27,098 nucleotides of DNA from Clostridia bacterium (GCA_017560285.1 JAFYOG010000104.1:1-27098), one strand, 5' to 3'; positions 1-8,463 are shown, counted from the first letter of the stretch. The notes: generated from the letters alone by a model not told the origin. Numbers and translations: made by a program.

Positions 1-1
1 C

Positions 2-376
2 TATAAACCCGATAGATGGGTTATTACTTCATATATGGGTCCCAGATGGGGTACGGTTCATCAAGGCTTGGATATCGCGCGTGACGGCGGATGCTTTGGC
101 GATCCTGCATATGCCGCCTGCGACGGTGTTGTTATAAAAGCAAGCGATACTGGCAACGGTTACGGTAAATGCGTAATTATCGATCACGGTAACGGCATTA
201 CAACTTTGTATGCTCACTTTACAAAATGTCTTGTAGAAGTTGGCGACGTTGTAAAAGCCGGCGACGAGGTTGGTCTTATAGGTAGTACAGGTTATTCCTA
301 TGGCCCTCATCTTCACTTCGAAGTGCGTATAGACGATGTTCCCGTGAACCCTTTAATGTTTGTTGATTACGAATAA
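2..376 (+). CDS. M23 family metallopeptidase, C-terminal part (gene begins before the window)
   Basis: This is the carboxy-terminal catalytic domain of a LytM/M23 zinc endopeptidase, an enzyme class that cuts peptide cross-links in peptidoglycan outside the membrane. The reading frame is open from base 2 with no stop, and the residues before the first ATG at 35 (KPDRWVITSYMGPRWG) already match the start of the M23 fold, so the ATG is internal and the gene is cut by the window edge. The first zinc motif HxGxD (HQGLD) starts at base 59, and the second, HLHFE, at 308-322. A conserved Tyr-Gly-Pro precedes HLHFE. Any signal peptide or LysM/coiled-coil part is outside the window. A strong terminator follows the stop. 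The family is clear; the exact substrate is not. Confidence 0.9.
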   Translation, partial: YKPDRWVITSYMGPRWGTVHQGLDIARDGGCFGDPAYAACDGVVIKASDTGNGYGKCVIIDHGNGITTLYAHFTKCLVEVGDVVKAGDEVGLIGSTGYSYGPHLHFEVRIDDVPVNPLMFVDYE

Positions 377-381
377 AAATT

Positions 382-416
382 AAAACTCCGCTTCTTTGGA
401 AGCGGAGTTTTTTGTT
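382..416. terminator. Bidirectional intrinsic terminator between M23 peptidase and pssA
   Basis: A perfect 13-bp stem (382-394 pairs with 399-411) closes a TTTG loop. It is flanked by A-rich sequence on the left and a T run on the right, so it has a U tract in either direction. It lies between two convergent genes, the M23 peptidase and pssA, and can end both transcripts. Confidence 0.9.
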
Positions 417-421
417 ATAAT

Positions 422-1243
422 TTATTCTGCAGAGCTGTCGCTTGTAACGGCGCTTGTATCAATGCTGTTATCGGATATATCGGAACTATCGGAACTATCG
501 GAGCTTTCGTTAGACGAATCGGAACTTTCGTTAGGGGTTTCTAATGGTTGGGAACTTTCATTTTGTTGTACGTCGGAGCTTTCGCTTTGGTTACCGTCGT
601 TGACAGAAAGTGTTTTATCGTTAAGATTGTTAAACAATAAAATTGCCAACATTAATACTTCAATGGTGATTAATATTATAGTACCCTTTAATCCGGACTT
701 TTTGATCTTGAAGTTTAACACGTAGCCGATGCCCAAGCCGAAGAAAACAAGCTTAAAAATAATGTTTAATGCGGTAGGGTTGATTTCTATTGCATGAAGC
801 ATAAATAAGAAGGTGATAACTATCATCGAAGCAGGGATAGGAAGCCCTCTGTAACCCTCTTTTGCCTTTTCGGGATTGCTTATTGCCAATGTGTTGAAAT
901 AAGCTAATCTAATGGCGCCGCAAACTACAACCAAACAGTAGATGATAATATCAAGCGCATCTTTATGGCCCGAAAAATAAGCAATAAAGCAGGGAGTAAT
1001 ACCAAAGCTTACCAAATCGCAAAGACTATCTAACTGTATACCGTAAAGCTTTGCGGCTGCAGATCTGTTTTTCTTTCTTCTTGCTAATCTTCCGTCGAAG
1101 ATATCGCACAAGAATGAAAGAAACATTAGGTAAATGCAGTATTGTACGTCAACATGCAAAACCGATAACATACAGGCCAGTACCGAAAATACCAATCCTG
1201 CAAGGGTAACTCCGTTAGCAACGGAATAATAACCGATAAACAT
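422..1243 (-). CDS. pssA: CDP-diacylglycerol--serine O-phosphatidyltransferase with acidic Ser-rich C-terminal tail
   Basis: Integral membrane enzyme that makes phosphatidylserine from CDP-diacylglycerol and serine, the first step to phosphatidylethanolamine. The CDP-alcohol phosphotransferase signature is complete: D47, D50-G51, A54-R55, G68, D72, D76. The gap between AR and G is 12 residues instead of the more usual 8, a form I associate with clostridial PssA. Several hydrophobic segments span about residues 5-205. Residues from about 208 to 273 form a low-complexity Ser/Asp/Glu/Asn tail, which is not part of the normal enzyme. The start is fixed by a CGGAGG ribosome binding site at 1250-1255, six bases before the ATG and partly overlapping the end of rsgA. 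It is the last gene of the long minus-strand operon. PssA is preferred over PgsA because of the motif spacing and the RGLPIP segment. Confidence 0.87.
   Translation of the reverse strand: MFIGYYSVANGVTLAGLVFSVLACMLSVLHVDVQYCIYLMFLSFLCDIFDGRLARRKKNRSAAAKLYGIQLDSLCDLVSFGITPCFIAYFSGHKDALDIIIYCLVVVCGAIRLAYFNTLAISNPEKAKEGYRGLPIPASMIVITFLFMLHAIEINPTALNIIFKLVFFGLGIGYVLNFKIKKSGLKGTIILITIEVLMLAILLFNNLNDKTLSVNDGNQSESSDVQQNESSQPLETPNESSDSSNESSDSSDSSDISDNSIDTSAVTSDSSAE
478..504. repeat. Three 9-bp tandem units encoding Ser-Ser-Asp repeats in the PssA tail
   Basis: Two exact copies of TATCGGAAC (478-486, 487-495) are followed by a variant, TATCGGAGC (496-504). On the minus strand they encode SSD triplets. 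More diverged copies flank them, so the tail looks like the product of local repeat expansion. Confidence 0.75.
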
Positions 1244-1257
1244 ATAAATCCTCCGAA

Positions 1258-2145
1258 TTATTTGTATCTGTCTATATTCTTTAATTCAAGATACAGTTTT
1301 TTATAACTTTCGTGCCGTTCCGCCGCAATTTTGCCTTCCTTTACCGCCATTGCAATTCCGCATTCCTGCTCTTTGGTGTGGGTGCAGTCCAAATATCTGC
1401 AACGGCATGTATGTTCCGCAAATTCGGGGAACAGTGTATATAGTTCTTTATGAGTAATGGTGCAATATAATTCTGTGTTAACCGCAGTAAAACCGGGTGT
1501 GTCTGCTAAATATGTACCGTTTTCTAATGCAAACAGTCGGGTAACTCTGGTGGTGTTTTTTCCTCGCTTGATTTTTTCTGATAAATCGCCGGTTTCTAAT
1601 TTTAGATGGGGATAAATAGAATTAATAAGCGTAGATTTACCAACCCCCGAAGCACCGCATAAAACACATACCTTGCTATTTAAAAGCGACTTAACTTCTT
1701 CGGTACCTATTCCCATTTTAGAACTTGTTTCTATTATTTTAAAAGGGGTATTCTTATAAATTCGCTTTATATCAGAGCAATCTTCAATATCGCTTTTAGA
1801 TATAACGATGGCACATTGAATGTTGTTTTTTTCAGCAATAACGCTTAATAGGTCGATGTTATATAAATATGGGGCAGGGTCTTTCGGTGCTACAACAATA
1901 GCCAACAGATCTATATTGGCAACAGGGGGACGAATTAAGGTGTTCTTTCTGGGCATTAGGTCAACAATAAAACCGTTTCCATCACCGTTATCTCTAAAAA
2001 CAACCTTATCTCCGGCAAGTATTCTGCCGTCGGTTTTTCGTATTTTAGTGCCGCAACGGCAAAAGTAGTTTTCGCCGTCGCATTCTAAATTATAAATCCC
2101 GTTTTGCGCCGATAACACAAGCCCAATCTTTTCTATAGTGCTCAA
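1258..2145 (-). CDS. rsgA: Ribosome small subunit-dependent GTPase A (circularly permuted GTPase)
   Basis: A GTPase that binds the 30S subunit late in assembly and checks its decoding centre. In B. subtilis its homologue CpgA is a substrate of the PASTA kinase PrkC. The permuted motif order is visible: an OB-like N-terminal part (1-65), G4 as SKSD at 116-119, the P-loop GASGVGKS at 164-171, G3 as DTPG at 215-218, then the zinc module C249, C254, H256, C262. The length of 295 is normal. The start is a TTG at 2145-2143 that overlaps the TGA of the kinase gene (2144-2142), with a purine-rich GGGGCGGA upstream, so it is probably translationally coupled to prkC. The N-terminal alignment with known RsgA leaves little room for another start. 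Confidence 0.95.
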   Translation of the reverse strand: MSTIEKIGLVLSAQNGIYNLECDGENYFCRCGTKIRKTDGRILAGDKVVFRDNGDGNGFIVDLMPRKNTLIRPPVANIDLLAIVVAPKDPAPYLYNIDLLSVIAEKNNIQCAIVISKSDIEDCSDIKRIYKNTPFKIIETSSKMGIGTEEVKSLLNSKVCVLCGASGVGKSTLINSIYPHLKLETGDLSEKIKRGKNTTRVTRLFALENGTYLADTPGFTAVNTELYCTITHKELYTLFPEFAEHTCRCRYLDCTHTKEQECGIAMAVKEGKIAAERHESYKKLYLELKNIDRYK

Positions 2146-4466
2146 AGCTGTGTATCCGCCCCAGATTCATCAGAACTTTCGCTGCTGTTTTCCTCGCTTG
2201 ATGTGTCATCACCCTCGCTGGAATCGGGATCTCCGGGGTTAAACGGATCGTCCGAAACATCGGGCACAATCGGATCTGTGCTGGGGTTTTCGTAAGGGCT
2301 TATTAACAATAACCTTAACTGTGATTTTACAGCGGCGTTACCTATTGTACCGTATTCTTCTTTATTAACCTCGGTATTAGGCGTAACGCTTTGGTACATT
2401 ACTACAGCCTTTCCGTCATCAGAAGTCATTAAATGTGCGGCGTTCATTGTATCGCTGTATTCCTCAAGCAGTTCTATATACTGATCAATGTTTGTAAAGA
2501 AGATACTTTCTTGTTGAATATAGGTGAGCTGTTCGCTATCTACAGAGTAGTAGGTGTAAGAAATATTAATCTCGGTTTCGGGGCAAAGCTCTGCTAAAAT
2601 TTGTTTAACTTCAGCAGTGGTTTTTCCTGTTAAATCGGGCATTACAAAGGTTTTCGGTGCTACCGCGACGGTAATAATTACAGTTTCATCAATATTGGAT
2701 TTTGTTCCAACGGGGATGCTCTGTTCAACTACCTTGTTGTTTCCGCCCATTGTGGGTACTTCCAAAACATCTACCTTAAATCCCGCCGCGCTGCCTGCGC
2801 TTATAGCGTCTTCCGCAGACAAACCAACCAAATTGGGCATTTTTGCTGTGGAATTAGGTGCGGGATTATAATATTCAATAGTAACGGTTTCACCGATTTT
2901 TATGGATTTACCGCATTCGGGATATACAGAAACGACTTGTAACAAATTATAGGGTTTATCGACGTTCTTTGCTTCTACTACTTCAACCTTTAATCCCAAG
3001 GCTTTTAATTTTACCTCTGCGGTGGATTTCGATAAGCCTATAATATCGGGGATAGTAACACTGTCGTGGCGGTTAACGACTATTTTATCAAAAATAGAAA
3101 TAACCTTATCGCTTTCAACCTTACGTTTTTCGCCGCCTTTGGGCTCGGTGTTTAATATTTGCCCGTTAGGTATATCCGCGTGGAATTCCTCAATGATAAG
3201 TGTATCCTCGGAAAAAATATCGAATTTGTACTTCGCATTGGAAAGCTCGTTGTAGAGCATTTCGTTATACATGCGTCCGACAATATCGGGATAGGATATA
3301 GTTGCACCTTTATCGGCGTTTTTAGCGTTTTCGCTAACCGCAACTATAACTTTTATACCTACAGAGATAAATGCAATAAAGAATGCTAACGAGATAGCCA
3401 AAACGATAGGGAACATAGACGTGCTTCGTTTGGCTTTGCGCTTCGGTGCAGACTTTTTCTGCGCACTATCAACACCTGCGCCGGTCTTCTTTGTTGCGCC
3501 AAGCGATTCGGCAATTTCCTCATCACCGTAAGGCTCAAGCTCGGCTGTTGAGATCATATCAATGGCAACAACGCCACTTTTGCCGGTAACGTTTTCGTCT
3601 GCGGCAGAAGCGCTCATAGAGAAGATTACATCGGGATAACGTAATACCCATTCGATAGCCTTTGCCATTGCATGCGCCGAACGGAATCTTTCGTCGGGGG
3701 ATTTTTCCATTGCCTTAAGAATAATTTGCGATACGCCAACAGGAATATCCAAAACGATATCTCTTGGATGTACAGGTTCGTCGTTGACCTGCATCATTGC
3801 AATTTCCATAGGAGTTTCCGCAGTAAAGGGGAGTGTTCCCGTAACTGCTTCATAAAACATTATACCAACCGAATAAATGTCGGAATAATAATCGGTTTGC
3901 TTTCCGCAGGCTTGTTCAGGCGAAATATAATATACTGTTCCTACGGCTCTTTCATCTTGTTCTGCCGCAGAATCGGGAAGCTTGGCAATGCCGAAGTCGG
4001 TAACCTTAATATCACCGTTCTTCATAAGCATTACGTTTTGGGGCTTGATATCGCGGTGAATTATGCCCTTGCTATGTGCATGCTCCAACGCGCGAAGGAT
4101 CTGAAGAATATAGATGCAGGCTTCTTTCCAGCCGATAGCACCCTTGTTATCAAGATATTCGCGCATGGTAATGCCGTCCAGGTATTCCATAACGATATAT
4201 TTTATATCGGGATAAATTGCAACGTCGTATACGCCTACGATGTTTTTGTTGGAAAGCATAGCAACGGCTTTAGATTCGTCAATAAATCTTGCCTCTGCTG
4301 CTTCGTTTCCGTTATATTCGTCATTAAGGATTTTTATGGCAACGATACGGTTCATAACAAGATCTTGCGCCTTAAGGACGCAGGCCATACCGCCAAGCCC
4401 CACGAGCTCTAAGATTTTATAACGTCCGTCGAGAACCTTTCCTATAAATCCTTCGTATTTATTCAT
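2142..4466 (-). CDS. prkC: PASTA-domain serine/threonine protein kinase (PrkC/IreK/Stk type)
   Basis: Membrane sensor kinase that binds cell-wall fragments outside and phosphorylates Ser/Thr inside. The kinase domain is about residues 10-275: glycine loop GLGGMA (23-28), catalytic Lys45, HRD 137-139, DFG 157-159, and SPE at 182-184. A basic linker (335-348) precedes one transmembrane helix (about 352-377). Outside are about four PASTA units: a degenerate one at 391-466, 469-533, 541-603 and a fourth beginning at 606 that runs into an unusual extension to about 725. A Ser/Asp/Glu-rich tail ends the protein (733-774). The activation loop lacks the usual Thr cluster: E169 and D171 stand where other family members are autophosphorylated. 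It lies next to prpC, its expected phosphatase, and rsgA, a known type of substrate. The total of 774 residues is longer than the usual 600-700. Confidence 0.96.
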   Translation of the reverse strand: MNKYEGFIGKVLDGRYKILELVGLGGMACVLKAQDLVMNRIVAIKILNDEYNGNEAAEARFIDESKAVAMLSNKNIVGVYDVAIYPDIKYIVMEYLDGITMREYLDNKGAIGWKEACIYILQILRALEHAHSKGIIHRDIKPQNVMLMKNGDIKVTDFGIAKLPDSAAEQDERAVGTVYYISPEQACGKQTDYYSDIYSVGIMFYEAVTGTLPFTAETPMEIAMMQVNDEPVHPRDIVLDIPVGVSQIILKAMEKSPDERFRSAHAMAKAIEWVLRYPDVIFSMSASAADENVTGKSGVVAIDMISTAELEPYGDEEIAESLGATKKTGAGVDSAQKKSAPKRKAKRSTSMFPIVLAISLAFFIAFISVGIKVIVAVSENAKNADKGATISYPDIVGRMYNEMLYNELSNAKYKFDIFSEDTLIIEEFHADIPNGQILNTEPKGGEKRKVESDKVISIFDKIVVNRHDSVTIPDIIGLSKSTAEVKLKALGLKVEVVEAKNVDKPYNLLQVVSVYPECGKSIKIGETVTIEYYNPAPNSTAKMPNLVGLSAEDAISAGSAAGFKVDVLEVPTMGGNNKVVEQSIPVGTKSNIDETVIITVAVAPKTFVMPDLTGKTTAEVKQILAELCPETEINISYTYYSVDSEQLTYIQQESIFFTNIDQYIELLEEYSDTMNAAHLMTSDDGKAVVMYQSVTPNTEVNKEEYGTIGNAAVKSQLRLLLISPYENPSTDPIVPDVSDDPFNPGDPDSSEGDDTSSEENSSESSDESGADTQL

Positions 4467-4515
4467 ATAATATTCCTTTCTTACGTTAAAAAGAAATAAG
4501 TATTAACAATTTAAA

Positions 4516-5268
4516 TTATTCTCCGCCTATTAGAACGGCAGTGATGTTGTCTAATCCGCCGCCTTCGTTTGCATCGACAATAAGCTGTTCCGTTCGTGCC
4601 TTTAAAGAGGTTTTCTTCGTTATATAATTTCCTGAAATTACATCGGAAATTCGGCTGTTTGGAACGTGGTTGGTCAAACCGTCTGTACAAAGCAACAATC
4701 TGTCGTAATTATCTATTCTAAAATAATCGCCTTCTACCGTATCGTTTACACCCAACGCTTTTAAAATAATGTTCTTGTTTGGGTGAGTAGCCGCTTCCTC
4801 GGGGGAAATATCACCTTTTTCGATAAGATATTGAACAAAGGAATGGTCTACAGATATTTGTTGTAACTGACCCTCTAATTGACGATACAATCTGCTGTCG
4901 CCGATATTAACGGCAAAAGTACCGCACAAACATCCTATAACTGCAACGAGTGTTGTTCCCATGCCTTCATATTCTTCGGATGTTAACGATTTTTCGTAAA
5001 TAACGTTGTTTGTAACGTCAACAGCATTCTTTATCAAGCGTTTAATCTCAAGTTCATCGAAATCATCTGCGTTTTTTGCAGAGAACGCTTTTTTAATAAT
5101 ACCCGCAAAGGTTTTTACGGCAAGGCCGCTTGCCACGTTACCGCCTTTTGCACCACCCATACCGTCGCATACAATAGCGCAAAAGTAATCGGATTTAGAG
5201 AAAACGGCAAAGCTATCTTGATTATTTTTTCTTTTTGCACCAACGTCGGTTTTTCCGCCGAACTTCAT
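4516..5268 (-). CDS. prpC: PP2C-type serine/threonine phosphatase (PrpC/Stp)
   Basis: Soluble Mn2+/Mg2+-dependent phosphatase that reverses the phosphorylation made by the neighbouring PASTA kinase. All metal-binding motifs of the bacterial PPM family are present: NNQD ending at D18, DGMGG at 35-39, GDS at 123-125, DGL at 196-198 and DN at 240-241. The length of 250 is typical. The start has an excellent AAAGGAGGAA ribosome binding site. The gene is followed after 47 bases by prkC, and preceded by rlmN with an 18-base gap, the order seen widely in Firmicutes. No promoter is visible in these gaps, so it is expected to be expressed with the upstream genes. Confidence 0.96.
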   Translation of the reverse strand: MKFGGKTDVGAKRKNNQDSFAVFSKSDYFCAIVCDGMGGAKGGNVASGLAVKTFAGIIKKAFSAKNADDFDELEIKRLIKNAVDVTNNVIYEKSLTSEEYEGMGTTLVAVIGCLCGTFAVNIGDSRLYRQLEGQLQQISVDHSFVQYLIEKGDISPEEAATHPNKNIILKALGVNDTVEGDYFRIDNYDRLLLCTDGLTNHVPNSRISDVISGNYITKKTSLKARTEQLIVDANEGGGLDNITAVLIGGE

Positions 5269-5286
5269 ACCGGTTCCTCCTTTTTA

Positions 5287-6315
5287 CTAGTTATTTGTTT
5301 CTTCGGCTCGTAATTGTCCGCAGGATGCATTAATATCTGCACCCAATTTTCTTCTAACGGTTACGTTTATTTTATATGTTTCCAGTGTTTCTGTAAATAC
5401 CTTTATGGCATTTTTTTCGCTTCGTTTAAAGTTTTTTTCTTTTATAGGGTTAACGGGAATTAAATTTACGTGACACAGCATACCGCCCAATAGAAGTCCA
5501 AGCTCTTTGGCATCGTCAACGCTATCGTTTTCACCCGAAATTAATGCGTATTCAAAGGAAATTCTTCTTCCTGTTTTATTTATAAATCTGTTGCACGCCG
5601 CTAAAAGCTCTTTAATGCTGTATTTGTTTGCAATCGGCATTGTACGCTTTCGTTTTTCGTCGTTCGGCGCGTGCAAAGAAACAGACAATGTTACGGGCAG
5701 ATTTTCATCAGCCAAGCGGTCGATTTTATCCACTAATCCGCAGGTGGAAAGAGAAATATGCCGCAAACCGATATTCAACCCTTTTTCTTGGTTAACTAAC
5801 CGTAAAAATTTAATTACGTTGTCATAATTATCAAGAGGTTCGCCCATTCCCATTAAAACTATGTTAGATACTCTTTTGTCTAAATCGCGTTGGGCTTCTA
5901 ATATTTGCAAAAGCATTTCGGAAGGGTAAAGTGATCTTACCAGCCCTGCTTTTGTAGAAGCACAGAATGCACAACCCATACGGCACCCAACCTGTGTGGA
6001 AATACACATAGTATTGCCGTGCTTATATTGCATAAAAACGCTTTCCACGGTTTCGCCGTCGTGCAGTTGGAACAAATATTTAACGGTCCCGTCTATTTGG
6101 GAAACCAACTTGCGTTTAATGGTAGCGGTAGGGATAAATGCATTTTCTGACAAAACCGCTTTAAAAGCTTTTGGCAGGGAAGTGAACTGATCAATATCCC
6201 GTATACCTCTATATAAACCTTCAAAAATCTGTGTTCCGCGGTATTTGGGTTGCCCCAAAGAAAGCGTTAAGTCTTCAAGCTCTTGCGGAAACATCGAAAG
6301 CAAATCTGCCTTCAT
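5287..6315 (-). CDS. rlmN: Dual-specificity 23S rRNA A2503 / tRNA A37 C2-methyltransferase (radical SAM)
   Basis: Radical SAM enzyme that methylates C2 of A2503 in 23S rRNA and probably A37 of some tRNAs, supporting translational accuracy. Counted from the chosen start, the 4Fe-4S motif CxxxCxxC is C111, C115, C118; the catalytic pair is C104 and C332, spaced as in the E. coli enzyme. GMGEPLDNYDN and the Ser-rich SLSTCG follow as expected. An upstream in-frame ATG at 6360 would overlap rsmB by 43 bases and has no family match; the ATG at 6315 has a GGGAGA site seven bases upstream and gives a normal length of 342. The gene lies between rsmB and prpC, its usual place in Firmicutes. Confidence 0.95.
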   Translation of the reverse strand: MKADLLSMFPQELEDLTLSLGQPKYRGTQIFEGLYRGIRDIDQFTSLPKAFKAVLSENAFIPTATIKRKLVSQIDGTVKYLFQLHDGETVESVFMQYKHGNTMCISTQVGCRMGCAFCASTKAGLVRSLYPSEMLLQILEAQRDLDKRVSNIVLMGMGEPLDNYDNVIKFLRLVNQEKGLNIGLRHISLSTCGLVDKIDRLADENLPVTLSVSLHAPNDEKRKRTMPIANKYSIKELLAACNRFINKTGRRISFEYALISGENDSVDDAKELGLLLGGMLCHVNLIPVNPIKEKNFKRSEKNAIKVFTETLETYKINVTVRRKLGADINASCGQLRAEETNN

Positions 6316-6317
6316 AA

Positions 6318-7544
6318 TTATTTCTCCCGTATAATTTTTGCGATATAAAAGCCCTCGCAAGCCTCTCCAAAAGGCATAAAGGTCTCCTGATATTCAAGTG
6401 AATATCCAGAGTTTTCGTTTAAAAATCGATTTACTGTATTTTCGTTTTCTAATTTATTGATCGAGCAGGTGGAATATACCATTATTCCGCCTTTTTTTAG
6501 ATATTTCGCGGCATTCTTTATAATTTCGAACTGCGTTGAATATAATCCGGTAAAGTCTTTTGGGGATTTGTATTTAATTTCGGGTTTAGTACCTATAACG
6601 CCCGTGCCGCTGCAAGGAACGTCGCAGATTACTCTATCGGCAATTCCTTCCATTTCGGGGTTTGGCGCTTTTGCGTTGCGTTCCCCAACTTCAATAATAT
6701 TTATATCCAACTTAGATGCAGACTTTTCTATTAAAGAAAGCTTGCTTTTGTGCAAATCAAAAGAATAAATTTTGCCTTCGTTTTGCATATCTATTGCTGC
6801 ACCTAGGCTTTTTCCGCCGGGACAGGCGCAAACGTCCACAACCATATGGTTAGGTTTTGCATCTAACGTTTCGACGGCTATTTGCGACGCTTTACCCTGG
6901 ATATAAAAACAACCCGTATCTAACAATTTAACTGCATCGGCGGCAGAGTTCGTTTTTACACATTTTTCGTTAACGACGGTTCCGTTTGTTTGTTTTGCAA
7001 CGTCTGCCGCATTGGATTTTAATGTATTAACTCTTAAAAAAGTAGGGTTGATGTTAAAATATGCTTCGAATATATTTTCTGCGTCATTGGGATACTGATC
7101 TTTAATCAGCCTGTAAAGCTCGGCGTTTACCGAATATTTTATATCTGCCGAAGCATTGTTAATATCTGCAATGAACGCGCTTTTGTTTCGGCAAACGTTA
7201 CGCAAAACGGCATTTACAAACCCTGCGGTTTTTGCACCGAAAAGTTCCTTTGCAATGGTAACGCTTTCGTTACAAACGGCGTTATCCGGTACTCTATCCA
7301 TATACAGAATTTGATAAATACCGGTCATTAGCAAAGCGGCAACGTCCTCGGTAGGTTCACGTTGTACTGATTTTGATATAACATATTCTAACGTAATTTT
7401 GCGTTCCAAGGTGCCGATAATAATAGCTTCTGCAAAGGCTCTGTCTATGCCGCTTAAATCTTTTGGCATAGTTAAATTTGAATAAGCGCCCTGTAATATT
7501 CTTTTTACGGCATAAAAGCTATTAAGCCTTGCTTTATCGCTCAT
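6318..7544 (-). CDS. rsmB: 16S rRNA (cytosine-967 C5)-methyltransferase
   Basis: Methylates C967 of 16S rRNA using SAM. The N-terminal 130 or so residues form the NusB-like RNA-binding domain; the C-terminal part is the Rossmann methyltransferase with the SAM loop DVCACPGGKSL at 237-247. The two catalytic cysteines of the RsmB/NSUN family are visible: C311 in DVPCSGTG and C360 in YSTCS. The length of 408 is slightly shorter than the usual 430-450. The start ATG has an AGGAAC site nine bases upstream that lies inside the end of fmt, and the two genes overlap by 11 bases. The fmt-rsmB-rlmN order is common in Firmicutes. Confidence 0.95.
   Translation of the reverse strand: MSDKARLNSFYAVKRILQGAYSNLTMPKDLSGIDRAFAEAIIIGTLERKITLEYVISKSVQREPTEDVAALLMTGIYQILYMDRVPDNAVCNESVTIAKELFGAKTAGFVNAVLRNVCRNKSAFIADINNASADIKYSVNAELYRLIKDQYPNDAENIFEAYFNINPTFLRVNTLKSNAADVAKQTNGTVVNEKCVKTNSAADAVKLLDTGCFYIQGKASQIAVETLDAKPNHMVVDVCACPGGKSLGAAIDMQNEGKIYSFDLHKSKLSLIEKSASKLDINIIEVGERNAKAPNPEMEGIADRVICDVPCSGTGVIGTKPEIKYKSPKDFTGLYSTQFEIIKNAAKYLKKGGIMVYSTCSINKLENENTVNRFLNENSGYSLEYQETFMPFGEACEGFYIAKIIREK
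6323..6328 (-). promoter_or_regulatory. Ribosome binding site fixing the rlmN start
   Basis: GGGAGA on the minus strand, seven bases before the ATG at 6315-6313, supports that internal start over the more distant upstream ATG at 6360 inside rsmB. Confidence 0.75.
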
Positions 7545-8463
7545 TTACAATTGTTCCTACTTCAATTTTATTACCGCGTAAATAACTTTCGGCATCGCAA
7601 ACGCCCTTTCCTTCGGGGCATAGCTTTGTAATAATTACACTGCCTTCTGCGCAAGCTATTTCTATTCCGCCCTTATGGGTGGAAATTATTTCGCCTGTTT
7701 TACCGCATCCGTTGCCAAGAACAGCATTTCTAACCTTAAATCGTTTTCCGTTAATGAAAAAATAGCTTCCGGGGAAGGGTGATAAGCCTCTTATTCTGTT
7801 ACGCACGTCCTCGGCTTTTTCGTTAAAAGTCAAATATGCGTCGTCGTTACCGACCTTTGCCGCATAGGTAACAAGGCTTTCGTCTTGCTTAGTTCTTGTG
7901 ATATTGTTATTTTCGGCAAGCGTTAAAAACTCTTTTAAAGCAATTTTACCGCATTCTGCCAAAGCATCGTGATATTCTTCGGCTGTCCAATTATCTTCTA
8001 TGGGAATTTCTTTGGTAATAACCATATCGCCGGTATCTAAACCGATATCCATATACATTATTGTAACACCGCCGACCTTATCACCACTCATAATAGCGCG
8101 GTTTATGGGTGCCGCACCTCTCCATCTGGGCAATAAAGACGCGTGAACGTTAAAGCAGCCAAGCTTAGGTATATCCAAAATTTCTTTTGAAAGTATACGG
8201 CCGTATGCTGTAACTATAAACAGATCTGCATTTGTGTTTCGTAAAACAGATATTACTTCTTCATCTTTAAGCGAAGCAGGGGAAATAACCTCTGTGCCTT
8301 TGGATAAAGCATATTGCTTTACAGGGGAAGGAGTAAGAGTATATCCGCGCCCTTTAGGTCTGTCGGGCTGTGTTACAACTAACGCAATTTCGTGTCCCGA
8401 TTCGTAGAGTGCTTCTAACGAAGAGACAGCAAAATCGGGAGTTCCCATAAAAACAATTCTCAT
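7534..8463 (-). CDS. fmt: Methionyl-tRNA formyltransferase
   Basis: Transfers a formyl group from 10-formyl-tetrahydrofolate to initiator Met-tRNA, marking it for translation initiation. The catalytic triad equivalents are N105, H107 (in NVHASLLPRWRGAAPI) and D143 (in GLDTGD). The N-terminal MGTPDFA and QPDRPKGRG motifs are typical, and the length of 309 is normal. The C-terminal OB-like domain is present from about residue 205. The start codon overlaps the def stop by four bases (ATGA), so the two genes that add and remove the formyl group are translationally coupled. Confidence 0.97.
   Translation of the reverse strand: MRIVFMGTPDFAVSSLEALYESGHEIALVVTQPDRPKGRGYTLTPSPVKQYALSKGTEVISPASLKDEEVISVLRNTNADLFIVTAYGRILSKEILDIPKLGCFNVHASLLPRWRGAAPINRAIMSGDKVGGVTIMYMDIGLDTGDMVITKEIPIEDNWTAEEYHDALAECGKIALKEFLTLAENNNITRTKQDESLVTYAAKVGNDDAYLTFNEKAEDVRNRIRGLSPFPGSYFFINGKRFKVRNAVLGNGCGKTGEIISTHKGGIEIACAEGSVIITKLCPEGKGVCDAESYLRGNKIEVGTIVNER

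Noticed and set aside
396..725. A + strand frame rich in ELS repeats opposite the PssA tail
   Set aside because: The repeats come from the Ser-Asp codons of pssA read on the other strand, and the frame begins inside the terminator.
3672..4412. A 246-codon open frame on the + strand
   Set aside because: It lies wholly antisense to the kinase domain of prkC; its translation has no family features, and no ribosome binding site or promoter was seen. It is a shadow of a long coding region.
6313..6360. Longer rlmN start at 6360
   Set aside because: The additional 15 residues do not fit the family, overlap rsmB by 43 bases and lack a good ribosome binding site, unlike the ATG at 6315.
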